Part shown: positions 48,541 to 59,972 of the stretch, piece by piece
Position numbering within the stretch: the first letter of the stretch is position 1
How the letters are laid out: every line of letters starts with the position of its first letter
Assembly: GCA_019321725.1 (NCBI GenBank)
Contig: CM033113.1
Location: forward strand, 2,046,001-2,110,000
Source of the DNA: Paulownia fortunei
Lineage: Eukaryota > Streptophyta > Magnoliopsida > Lamiales > Paulowniaceae
Direction of reading: 5' to 3'
Length of the DNA: 64,000 nt
The notes under the pieces: generated by a model
The model's input: the letters and a program-made list of their open reading frames with translations, nothing else
What the model was told of the DNA's origin: nothing
Database searches by the model: none
Program-made: the position numbers and the translations under genes

Positions 48541-50890
48541 ATAAAAAAAAAAAGAAAAAACCTGCAAATCTGGATGTTCCAGAATCTTCACTTGATCTGG
48601 GGGAATCTGCATAAGCATACTAAAACCAATAAGAGTCAAAACACTAACAATCAGGTACGATCCTTGATAACTTAAAACAAACCAAAAAATATTCATTTTT
48701 CAACATAAAGCAGAGAGATTTTCCTGCGATACAAGTCCTACAAGCTGGAGTCCTGGATAAGAGAATAAAGCTGAAGTAAAAGAATGCATCACCTTAAGCA
48801 TGGAAGAGACCAGATAAAGCTCTTCTTTTCTAATATTTCCTATGCCATCTGCATTACAATAAATAAACATCTCGGACCCTTAGAATATTGACACAACCTC
48901 AATAGAAAGAGTTAAAAATTTATGCTCTAATCTTCACAAGCAACAGTTGATCCTCACCCATGTGAAAACGTGAAAGAATAGTACCCACAGCTGGACCACC
49001 TTTCGGGAAACATTACTTTGTCACATAGATTTGGAAATCCAGATTTTTTATTGGCAAAGTGAGTTGTCATTTTGCCTCGAAGAAAACCTTTGAAATAAAT
49101 TAAACAAATTTCAATCTCTAACCAAGAATGCTCCACAGATTTGCAAATGATAGACAATAAAGAATGGATGATTTTTACAACCTTTATACATGCACTAGAC
49201 TCTGTTACAAAGTGGAAGTGGTGTTACAAATCTCATACACATCATCAATATGTTCAAAATCGTAACAAACTGTTACAAATCGGACACAAATATGTTCAAA
49301 ATCGTAACAACTTCCTCTTTATTTTCAGTTAATCAATTGGGATGCATGCATCAGTTAGATCAGTCACGCATCCAAATTTTTTAAAATGTGCTAGTCTGGA
49401 GGAACTACTGACACAGCCAATACTAGCACCATATCCACAATGTTTTCCAATGTCATGTAGTATGGGCAACAGCATTACCAGGAGACATGCATGTTACGTA
49501 CGGATTATGCCCCTTGAGATCAGGTAGGGAATGGCTGGAGCGGTAAAGCCTGCAGAAGGGTCAGTTACATACACAAGTCCATAAAAGTGAGTTAGAATCA
49601 AACTCAAATAGTGGACACGCAATGTTACAGAGACTCATCATCAGGATGCGAAATAACCAGCAAGACATTGCTCCTTCAAGAAACACGCCCGGCATTGAAT
49701 TAAAAAACCCAAGAGTAAACTTAACTAACTGAACAAAACACTATCTACACAAACCCATATTTCTGAAGCATATTTCTAAATTTTGTAGTTTATCATATAT
49801 TTGTGTATGTGTAATTCCGTATGGATAAAAGGATACAACCTAGGAATTACCATCAATTAAAAGTGCAGCATTAGAAGCAGAGAGAGATCTGTGCAGAATT
49901 TTGCAAAGAGAAGCAACAACCCAAAGCACTACCCCAGATAAGACAATTAAAACCCACACCATATAGAACTTTCCACCAGAAAACTAGACTGTTGCACATG
50001 CCAAGGATAGGAAGAAACGGGAATCAAACTAGCATTCTTGTACGTAGAATAACGACTTGTCAATTGAGGGACAACTCAGCAACTTAGTGCATGGATTAAC
50101 TGCATTTAGTTACAATCAGTCAAAATAAAATAGGATTACATCATGTAACTGTAATTAGTTTTGAAGCTTAATGAAATTCCTTTTTCTCTTCGATTCTCAA
50201 CTCTTCTTCTTCCTCTTTCAATCTTCTTCTTCCTACTCAATTCTCCCTATCTTTTCTCAACTATTCTGTACAATCTTGGTGGAGACTCCACTGATTTAAA
50301 GGAATTCAAGTGAATTCCCATTTGGATCATAACATAGATACAATACTGTTTCATTTTATCGTTGAGGCAATACGTCGAACACATCACTTCAAGATCCTAT
50401 GTGCCTTCAAATCCAAAACCTACACAATTCAGTATGAAATTGTCATCGTTCCAAAGAAACAGGAAAATAATCAAAATCAATACAAGTGAAACAATGGTTT
50501 TTCCTTCTTTTTTCTTTTTCCTTTCCGTTTTCTTTTCTTTAATCTTCTTGGGGATCTTGGTTGCTCTCAAGTCCAGAATACTTGCACGCGTCTTTTAAAG
50601 AGTATTCCATTAAAACATCTACCGCGCATATTTAGAATCAACATACAGAAATTCCGAGAAGTGGAGTCCCAATTTCTGTTAAAGTCTTAAACAAAAGGGT
50701 TCATATGCAGTTCTTTTACCCAAGAATTCAACGAAGAAATCGAGTCGGGGACAAGCCAGAAACATCAAAAATCCCTCGTCGCCGGCGACGACTTGATGGA
50801 TTTCAAGGACCATGCAGTTTAATTCCGATGACAAAACTTTAATCTTGATTCTTACACTGTTATTTGATTTCAAGGCGGGAGATTAACTAA
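48541..50890 (-). other. Duplicated locus, copy A (unrecognised, probably non-coding now)
   Basis: Four blocks in this stretch recur in the same order at 53868-55410 beyond the MADS gene. Minus-strand fragments with coding character include QIPPDQVKILEHPDLQ near 48563-48612, VVASLCKILHRSLSASNAAL near 49880-49935 and MVLEIHQVVAGDEGFLMFLA near 50755-50815. Some sit next to plausible splice sites (for example GTAAAAG after the last one). No single gene model holds, and I do not recognise the family. Confidence 0.45.
49235..49306. repeat. Short imperfect direct repeat
   Basis: ATATGTTCAAAATCGTAACAA at about 49247 recurs at about 49289 with a 20-base spacer (ACTGTTACAAATCGG). Small local duplication in copy A of the duplicated locus. 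Confidence 0.65.
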
Positions 50891-51893
50891 TAAAGGTTGC
50901 CTTAGATACTGGTCAATTAATTAAGTGAGTTAGCCCTAGTTGAATTCAGCCCATTCACTTAGCCAGCTCTTATCAATTGGGCCGGCCAATGAGAACATGG
51001 ACTTATCAATTTAAAAATATAATAAATAATTTCCATATTAGTAATTTTTCAAAATAATATCAAAATTACTATTGATTTTACAGATAAAAACTGCATCAGT
51101 GACAAAATGAAACAGTTTCTTAATGAAGGTGTTTGCATAATAACTTACAATAAAACTGATGTATAAAACAAAATATATTGTACCTAATAATAACTATGTT
51201 TCTAAGGATTGTGTGTTGCTGAACAAATTCCATGGGTTAATTCTTAGTCGAAACACAACCCGGATTATAGTGGTAATTTTCATTTATTTAAACCAGACTG
51301 TGAGACCTAATAGTCAGTTGAGTCCCTATGAAGCTATTGCAAGTGTACTAGGATAATTTAAGCCCATGATTTTCCAAAAATTGATAGTTTTAATAATGTA
51401 GGAAAATTTTAGGGTCCAACAATTTAGTTGACTTTTTTATCGTAACTTTTAAAAATAATTATAAAATTAAATTTTATAATATACTAATATGTATTAAATA
51501 CTCTTGTATTTAAGTGTCTGTGACTACAAGAGGGCTCGGCCAACTACTGAAAACTAACTCTGAGGAATGAGTAATATTTAAATTGTAATTCAAACACCTT
51601 CAAAAATATTTTATGAAATCTAAGAACATATTTCTTTTTGTAAAGCTTGGTCGAGCCCCTCACTGAAGGGGTGTGGCTTTGAAAGTTTACCCCAAGGGCA
51701 AACCAAGTGGGCAAAGTAAGAGTCACCTGATAAATACAAAACAAGTGTGACTTTTTTAGGTCTGCAAAATGCAATGAAGAAACACAATGTAGAACACAAT
51801 TTGACCCTCATAAAAGCAACTTCATTATTTCAATCATATAAAATCAGAGTCAAAATACAGATAACTCAATTCTTAAATTACGGATAATTCAAA
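50891..51893. other. Intergenic region, 3' side of the MADS gene
   Basis: AT-rich spacer with no supported gene. A more GC-rich patch at about 51645-51730 (GGTCGAGCCCCTC, GGGGTGTGGC) stands out; its open frames lack domain sense. It may be part of the MADS 3' UTR or an old repeat. Confidence 0.45.
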
Positions 51894-52541
51894 TCACAAT
51901 TTCAACCAATCCGGTGGAATTGGAGAAGCATCACGTTCTTCCCTCTCAAAATTTGCCAGATCAACCTGATTTGGAATTGGAGGCTCAGCAACATTCCTCA
52001 AGTTTGGAGGCTCCATAAAGTCCAATTGTGGTGCATTGGCCAGTCGACGCACATTTTCTCTAAGCTTCTCCATCTTTTCTTTTAGGTGCTTGAGTTGATG
52101 TATATCAAGCAGACTTAAGCGCTCTTCTGAAATCTGGCAAGGTGAGCTTTCCAAAGCTGCTTCAATTTCCTTTCCTCTTCTTTTTTTGGTTTCCAGTTCT
52201 TCGTTCTTTTGATCACACTGCTCTTTTAGCTGCTGCAGCATAGCCGCATGGATCCTCATGCCATGCACAGAATCCTGCAGATTTGGCATCGGATTTCTAT
52301 TAAAATAACGACCCACAACAGATTCTACATTAGGATGGCCGAATGAGTACGCCCTGCCACCAAGAGAGAAAATTATAAGGGCGATTTGAGTCCCACATAA
52401 AATAGAAAGCTCAGTTGCTTTCTTGAAAAGCCCGGCTCGTCGCTTAGAGAAAGTAACTGTTCGAGCATTTTCATCCGCGATCAATTTCATTTCAATCTTT
52501 TTTCGCCCCTGTGACCTCTTCCTTCCTTGCGGAGGAGCCAT
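51894..52541 (-). CDS. Type I (M-alpha) MADS-box transcription factor, AGL29/AGL62-like
   Basis: Intronless frame, 215 aa from the ATG at 52539-52541. The frame is open further upstream, but MAPPQGRKRSQGRKKIEMKL is the usual start of this group. The MADS domain covers about residues 7-66: KIEMKLIADENARTVTFSKR, RAGLFKKATELSILCGTQIA, LIIFSLGGRAYSFGHPNVES. A coiled-coil region follows (LQQLKEQCDQKNEELETKKR, LKHLKEKMEKLRENVRRLAN) without the keratin-like domain of type II factors. Type I genes are typically intronless and act in the female gametophyte and endosperm; the target genes here are unknown. A TATATAAT element lies near 52653-52660. The Arabidopsis neighbour of the HMG gene AT2G34450 is AGL29 (AT2G34440), which supports orthology. 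No lesion was seen. Confidence 0.92.
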   Translation of the reverse strand: MAPPQGRKRSQGRKKIEMKLIADENARTVTFSKRRAGLFKKATELSILCGTQIALIIFSLGGRAYSFGHPNVESVVGRYFNRNPMPNLQDSVHGMRIHAAMLQQLKEQCDQKNEELETKKRRGKEIEAALESSPCQISEERLSLLDIHQLKHLKEKMEKLRENVRRLANAPQLDFMEPPNLRNVAEPPIPNQVDLANFEREERDASPIPPDWLKL

Positions 52542-52652
52542 GTGCTGAGGATGTCTATGTGATTGAAAAATATCAAGAAAGATGGTTGGAGATGCCAAGG
52601 GAGATTGAAAAGTTTGGGGGATTGTATGAAGAAAAGTGACTCCAAAAACTCA

Positions 52653-52660
52653 ATTATATA
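52653..52660 (-). promoter_or_regulatory. TATA box of the MADS gene
   Basis: TATATAAT on the minus strand, about 112 bases upstream of the chosen ATG (52541). This would place the RNA start near 52625, upstream of both possible ATGs (52598 and 52541). Confidence 0.5.
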
Positions 52661-52661
52661 G

Positions 52662-53860
52662 GCTTTTTGGTGCATTGAATATAAGTCGACAATGGCTTCA
52701 ACGAATCCTGGTTGGATTACCATAATATGTTCAAATGTTTGAAAAATCAGGTAACAATCAATGCAGGGGCTTTGCCATCATTAATACATCACGAGAAAAT
52801 TTTCAGGTAGGTGGTCATACCAAGTGGCAATCCCACTTGATATAACCATCTATGACCATCCAACAACATATTGGCATTTGGCAAGAAATGGCACGTGATT
52901 GGTTAATCGTTTAAACAACTTCGAGAACTAGTAAGCCCATCTCTCAAACCAATACCCCCGGGGTCTACCCTAAGTGTGGATGCTCAGATTAGGTTTTGGA
53001 TATGCATATGCATGGAAAAAGTCAAGAGATTCGAGTTTCTTCTCGGCTATCACATTACCCAATACCAAGTCTTAATATATCGAATCTTGTGTCACAGTGT
53101 CAGGCAGGAAAAATCATACCCAAAAACCCGATTGGATACCCATAATGTAGAAAAACAAAAAATAACATAAAACTATATAGCCATAACCCATTGATCAATC
53201 CAAACTCCAAAATCAAGAAAAATAATATCTACTTTAGATTTGATTAATTTGGTTTGCTCCTTAAACAGATTTCTATCAGTGTCGTGTTGGTCAAAGTAAG
53301 ATTTGGATAATGACTTGTTTGGAGTAGGAAATAAAATCAGATGAGTGAGGTAGATTGAAAAAGGGTTAATTGGATTTGCTTTGGATTGTCCAGAATTGGA
53401 AATGAGTTCAGATTCGTCAGTGCGACTGAGTGAGGAATGCTTCAAAAACTGAGGCGGTGAAGCTCGACAGCAATGTGAGCATTTAAGAGCACCAACAGAT
53501 TGGCGCAGCCAGCTTAGTATAACTCAACTTGAGTGGACTTTAAAATTTACTACTAGTTTACCAGATTTGACTGACCTCCAAGTACAGTGAATTGGATTTG
53601 ATTTGAGTCTAGATCGTTGCGTCTTAATACAATTACATTTCCACTATTTGCTATTCCATGCACATTTCATAGAACAACTCTAGGGCAAAATGTAGATTTT
53701 TTGGGTTAACACTTTTACTTTTTCACTGAAACACAATATGAGATTGTGGGAATGCATGTATTTTTCTAATACTAGTACCTCCTAATCAGAAAACCCACAT
53801 CATATTAGACTTACACTAAACATGCATTTTAAGAAAAAGTGTCAATTAGTGAGACAATTC
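52662..53860. other. MADS gene upstream region
   Basis: No supported gene. Short open frames around 53173-53445 lack domain sense. Confidence 0.5.
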
Positions 53861-55620
53861 ATAAAGAACCTGCAAATTGTGATGGTCCAGAATCTTCACT
53901 TGCTGGGTTTTGGAATCTGCATGAAAATATTGAAATCAAATAATTAAAAAAACAACTAGACATGATCTGTTATGTTTACTGCAAACCATAGCCAAAAACA
54001 ACCTTTCTGATAGTAAGATGAGATTATGCTAGTAGCTGACCATAATACTACCGACTTTCATGAAAGCTAAAAGAAAGACAATTATCAGTTGATATCTTTT
54101 ATTCTATAGCAAGGATCAACAGTAGCCACACTGCTCTTGACCCCTGGTCATCATCCTTTTGGACATCTTACTTGAGTTGCTCAATGGTGAAGCCATGGAA
54201 AGGCAATCATAAAATCTAGCTCCCATTACTTCACCACCAAGATAGGTTTCCTTCAGGCAGCTTATGATTGTACAGGTCACTCCAAAGTAGATCAAGTTTA
54301 AGCATTAAAAACTGGCCAAGGAAATTTTCATTCTTCAGCTTTTCAAAAATTTCTCAGTTACTGATGCATGGCTTGTTTTTCACCTTCAAACCTATTCTTC
54401 TACTAGAAATTTAACAAGTGGTTCATTCTTGTAGTACAAAGACATAATCCAGTCAGCTAGCTAGTAGCATAAAGTGAAAGTTCGCAAGCGAAAAATCATG
54501 CATAACTGAATTAAAGCACTGCAAAACCAGGCACTATTAGGCTCAAAGGAAACAAGAATAAATAGATATATAAGGAGAAAAGTCACTACATTCATACTTA
54601 GGACTGAAAATTTTAATTGAAATCAAATTCTAACTTGGGAGATTCAACAAAACACAGAGAATCCCACCTGATATCAAAGAAATCAACAAAAAAACTATAA
54701 AATATGATACAAAGCACCAACTAAACAACAATATTCATGAACAAGCAATTAGGGAACACTCAATGCCTGTGCAAAAAGAAAAACAAAAACAGTGGTCTTA
54801 AAACTTGATTCTATACTTTCACTCGTCACATATTCATGCATGCATTTCAATATACTAATACAAACTAGAAATCACCATCATTGTAGTAATGTACCTTCTG
54901 GGTTGGAGAAAGATCTGAGGAGAATTTTGCAAAGAGAAGCAACCCAGACCACCGCGGCTTATGAAAGATGATTACCTTCATCGCCATACAGTACACTCCA
55001 CCGGAAAACTAGACAACACTGTGCTCTATGTCACTGAAGCATTTCGTCGAACATCTTCACGTCAAGATCCATTGCCCTTTCGAGACCAAAGGATAAACAC
55101 CTGATCAAGAATAGAGTGAATGCGTTACAACTTGTTAGTTTCTTTAGTTTAATGCATCGAATAATGCGTTGCAACTTCGGGGTTCTCAGTTCGTCTCCAG
55201 TCCCCAATTGGCACTGATTGTCCACTTAATATTGATGTTGGCAATATACAGTCCAAACTTGCTTTAATAAAAAATCAATACCTATGGTGCTCTTCTACCC
55301 AAGATTCCACCGATCAAGGGCGTTATGGAGAAGTAAGAATCATCGGAATATTTTGTCACCGGCAAGGATATCATGGATTTCATCGATCCTCCAATTTTCG
55401 TGTACTAAAATCGGGTGAAAAACCTTTACCGATGGGCTACAAGCACTTCTCCATCGAAAAGAGATTCTGGGCACCAAGATACTCTGCTTGAGACATAAAC
55501 CAAAGCATGAAACAGAAGAAAACGTTATACTCTTGAAACCTTAACGAAAAACTTGCACAATTTGAACTACTAATTTCAAGGCCGCTCATTCGATTTTTAA
55601 GTGGGGGATGTTTCAAATCA
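53861..55620 (-). other. Duplicated locus, copy B (unrecognised, probably non-coding now)
   Basis: Counterpart of 48541-50890. Matching blocks: GTCCAGAATCTTCACTTG near 53890 (copy A near 48578); GAATTTTGCAAAGAGAAGCAA near 54921 (copy A near 49896) followed by CACC(A/G)GAAAACTAGAC; GTCGAACA then TTCACGTCAAGATCC near 55046-55072 (copy A near 50371); and TCGCCGG/TCACCGG then TGATGG/CATGGATTTCA near 55355-55385 (copy A near 50776). The minus strand shows VASLCKILLRSF and GLERAMDLDVKMFDEMLQ, but no joined gene model. This copy is shorter than copy A because of spacer differences. Confidence 0.45.
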
Positions 55621-58600
55621 CCTATCGGGATGACCCTAGCACATTAAGTAGGGGTTGCTGATCTGGGCCAGTTAATGGTTTGGGTTAGTCCAACTTATAC
55701 TTGGCCCATTATCGGCACGTTGTCCAACTCATAACTGTTTGGTCGGCCCTAAGACTTCAATCAATAATCAACCTAAAAAAATATTGTGATTGATTAAAAT
55801 TTCCATAACCTTAGTCTAAGAACGAAAGAAAACTTCTTGATATTGGTCTCAATTAAGAAAAAACTTGGATAGCATGAAAATGATGTAGAAAGATGTGTAA
55901 TAAAAGTTCACGAATATAATTCAAAGTAATTTGTGCTTCAATACATATGGGTTGAACAAGTTATGGGTTTTTTAATTTTCATGGACGCCTATAAATAAAT
56001 AGACTCTAAGTAAAATAAGTAATATCCAGTGACAAGTTTTGGTGAAAGAAGGTAGTTGATTACTGAAAATTGAAGTAATAAGATTTTCAGATAATTGATT
56101 ATTGAAAATTATTGATTGATGTTTGTAACTTATTTATTAATATTTAGATGTAACGATACATTTATTGCTTTACTTAAAAAAAAAATTGACTTTGAGAAAT
56201 AAATTACATTTTAAGAGTTGACAAGTTAGTTTTTTGAAGCGTAAGCAAGCATCATTTCACTAAAACTGTGTTGGGATTTAGTTCTTTCTGCTTGTTTTTA
56301 TTTTCTTAATTTATTTTTATTTAAAATGGGGATAATGACTAACTTCCAACTCCCCTAAAATATAATATTTCTATATAAATTTGAGTAAGCAAATCTTGGA
56401 AAATTTAAGATGAAGTATAGGTAGTACACTTACTTAAAGAACAACAATAAAATATAATTTAAAATATTAATTAGCAGAAAACTTTTCAGTGTAGCTATCC
56501 ATATCAACATGCACACTTGTACATGGCATTTATCTGGCAAACTATCAATTAATCAGCAAACATATTTTAAACAATAGAAATTAGTGCGAAAACAAAAAAA
56601 TACGGAAGGACATTTATATTTATGGATAAATAAATTTTGGATTTAAAAGACAGAGGCAGGGAATTTCAATCTCTGGCAAGTAGAATCGATAGTTTATTAG
56701 TTGGTTCCTAAATATTGATTAGTCGATCCAAATTTCTGTTTGTTCCCATGTGAACTTTAAAGCAACTTTGTCAACTTAAATCATCACAAAAAAAAAAAAA
56801 GAAAAAAAAAACTCTAATTGTTTTTTTTATTACAATTCGAAATAACTGATTCTGCAAGTTAATTTAACGGCTAAAATTAATGTTTCAAAATTCTATAAAC
56901 ATTAAAAAAATCGATTTAGGTCTATGAATATATGTCCCAATTATTTAAATTTATTAGGATCGTAATTAGTGGATTACAATGACTAATTCAATCCTAATTA
57001 GTGGAGTACTAAAATTCATTGGAATTGAAAAATCAGTAGAAATATTCCAAGGCAAGGGTTGATGAATAAGGATGGTATGGGGTGGAAATTCATCTCTTTG
57101 GAGGTGGATTTTAATACTATGAATAATTTTGGTTGGATTTTGAATTTTTCATCTTTAAACCCGGTTGATCTATTTAATTTTTTATTTTTCAAAAACAATT
57201 ATAAAAATATTATATAAATATATAAAAAAATTTAAAAAAATTAGTAGTATTATTTTTAAAATATATAATTTTTAATATTTTTAAATTATAAAATGAGTTT
57301 AATAAATCTACCCATTAAATTTGGGTTTGAAATGAAATTTGAATTTTTTAAAAAAAATTATGGATTGAATTTTTAATTAAAATAAATATGATCCAAATTC
57401 GATCTATCATAACTCGTGCCTCGTAGAGCTTTGCCAAACTTCGGCTTTCCTTTTTTTTTTGTTTTGTTTAATTTTCATATTTGGGTTCCTCCTTAGTGGC
57501 ATAATTTTCCAAGTCAAATTGATATGTGTTTGACGTGGACTGGCGTTTGTTGAAACTTTGAAATACGGCTCATTCTTCTAGAGCCCAGGCAGCTAGCCAG
57601 ACAGTCTAGGCGAGCCGCCTGAATAATAATAGTCGTCTAGACTATGTTTGGTTTGCAAGTACCATGGTAAAAACAGTTTTTAAGTACATGTATTTTTTTT
57701 TTCCAGTGAAATGATAAATTATTTTTATACATTGCAATAGAATAAGATTAATAACTAAGCATGTATAAATAATTATAATGAATATTCAACTAACAGAAAT
57801 CTATATCAATTAAGAAAAAATTAGACACCATACTTTTAGTGAGACGCGTATAATTGGATACAAAATCTTAAATTATTAATTAATATTTTAATGTTTTGTC
57901 TATTTACACCTGTCCGATCGAATTTTGTCGTCACTTTTAGTGGCAAAGTCGATGTATTTAAGAATTTATTTGGTATGATTAGTAGCATTTCTTTTAATTG
58001 TTTATCCATGCAAGTAGTTACTTCATGGTACATAATTAAGTAATTAAATTGCAATGTTAAGAACCAAAGACTTTCAGTATCAATAGTGATGTAACTTGAT
58101 TGCAGCTATCAGATTTAATAGCTGATTGGAGTCAATTTTGGATATTTGTTTTCCTTAATAACAGCGATTTAGTTCATATATTCTTCTAGATTTTCCTTTT
58201 TCCTTGGTTGCTAAGGCATCAATCAACATTAATAGAAAATTAGAACCAGCGGTTGGTACAACCTATTACAACTGTCGCATTTATTCCAGACAGATATGGC
58301 CGTCGGAGGCCCACTATTACCATCTTCTTCACAAACTAGAACGTAGAAACGACCACTTGTATCGATTATTATAAGTAAAATAACATTCGACCGTTGAACA
58401 CCAAATTGCAATCACAACGGCTAAGCATAGGAAAACAAAATTAATAAAGTAATATTGGCTAAGATTCACATGAAACTCAAATTATTGAGAATAGTCTTTT
58501 CTTGTTAATTTTTATTTTTTTGACAGTGTAATATCGAAATGAATGAAAATATATAGATAAAATAATAGTTTAAAATTGAAATAAGAGATAGACTATTTTT

Positions 58601-59400
58601 CTTTAAAACAAAATTGTCTCAACTTACTAAATATAACAATCGAATTTCCAATATATAATAATTTTATATTTTGTGATAATTTTATTATAAATTTACTAAA
58701 TATAACAATCGTATTTCCAATATATAATAATTTTATATTTTGTGATAATTTTATTATAAATTACAAGAACGTCCAACTATAATAATATTTAAAAAAAAAT
58801 TATGAACTATAATTTTGGTTTTTTTAATCATAATTGAACTATAATTTTTTTTTGTTTTTTTAAGTCATAATAATAGGACAAAAGTTCATCACCATCAGCT
58901 TAATTAATTTCTCCAAACTGAAATTTTAATGAATTAGCCAATCAATAGTTGTCAACTACAATTTACTAAAACAAGGGAGCAACTTCTCACCTGACAACAG
59001 AACTACAATCAGGAAAATCACACATGGAAGTTTCTTTCTTTCCCCTCTTTTTATTTTAATTCCCTGTCCTAAAATTGGACCTTTTCAATTTATAATTTCC
59101 TATAATTGACGATAGATGCTACATAAAGTATGCGTGCATCTTATTATATATTTATATACACACGTGTATATATATATATATATATAAATATGTGTAAAAT
59201 GTATTCTGAAATTAATATTTATATTTATATGTATAACCGGTGTAATAATTATTATACATATCCCGTCCACAACTCCACAATTCATAATCAAGAGAGCAAA
59301 GTCCAAATTACATTGGCAGAATATATCAGGCAAATAGGAAAATTACATTAGCAAAATTTCCAGAGCTTTAAATAGCTAAATTAGCCTTTATACATCATTA
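55621..59400. other. Intergenic region
   Basis: AT-rich, no supported gene. Contains a 69-bp tandem repeat (58624-58761) and a (TA)n tract near 59168-59186. Confidence 0.5.
58624..58761. repeat. 69-bp tandem repeat, two units
   Basis: Unit 1 (58624-58692) and unit 2 (58693-58761) both start TTACTAAATATAACAATCG and end TTATTATAAAT. They differ at only one clear base (CGAATTT versus CGTATTT), so the duplication is recent. Confidence 0.9.
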
Positions 59401-59406
59401 CATCTT

Positions 59407-59438
<32 letters not shown>

Positions 59439-59570
59439 GGATATAAAACTCTACAGAAGAAATAAGCAACAATATTCATCAAGATCAGATTAAACTAATT
59501 TTTGAAGAAAAAGAAAGCAGCAAATCAGAAGTGAAAATGAAAACTGTGTGCTTCGATTTTTTATTTGATC

Positions 59571-59972
59571 ATCATCATGAAAAATCAGAAGTGGCATCCG
59601 CAACAAAGGAAGAAGAAACAGAGCGTGGAGACCAAAACAATGGCCTCGAAAACCGAAACAATTTTGAAAAGGAAACCATCAACGAACCAAATGTGCAAGT
59701 TGAACCGGTTCTTCCACCGCAACCCGGCGGAGCTCTTCAACTTCCACCGCCATGCACCGCTGCCGCTCCCCTTCATGTTTAGCCTCTTAAAGAAGAACGA
59801 GAAACTCGAACTCGAACTCGAACTCGAAGGCTTCTTCTCCATGATTCACTTTTTCTCTATAGTGTGTGTAAATTCCTATGGGATTCTGTGTGTGTGTGTG
59901 TATGGGGGGGTCTGGGGTTGGTTATATAAGGAGTTTGGGTTTTTGCATTGTTTAAAGGTATCTTGGAATTAA
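59571..59972 (+). CDS. Possible small hypothetical protein
   Basis: An open frame starts at the ATG near 59577-59579 (MKNQKWHPQQRKKKQSVETK) or at internal Met codons (MASKTETILKRKPSTNQM). It continues with CKLNRFFHRNPAELFNFHRH and APLPLPFMFSLLKK, then an ELELELE stretch from a CTCGAA hexamer repeat. In this frame the GC-rich block at about 59690-59780 uses mainly codons ending in C or G, as plant genes often do. The +1 frame from 59537 gives a Pro-rich peptide ending at 59782 and is the alternative. The end at 59972 runs through a GT repeat and is probably not the true 3' end. No family was recognised, so this is a weak call. Confidence 0.35.
   Translation: MIMKNQKWHPQQRKKKQSVETKTMASKTETILKRKPSTNQMCKLNRFFHRNPAELFNFHRHAPLPLPFMFSLLKKNEKLELELELEGFFSMIHFFSIVCVNSYGILCVCVYGGVWGWLYKEFGFLHCLKVSWN

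Noticed and set aside
50010..50080. Possible tRNA-like patch (GGGAATCAAACTAGC)
   Set aside because: No foldable cloverleaf or anticodon arm could be made; only a loose T-arm resemblance.
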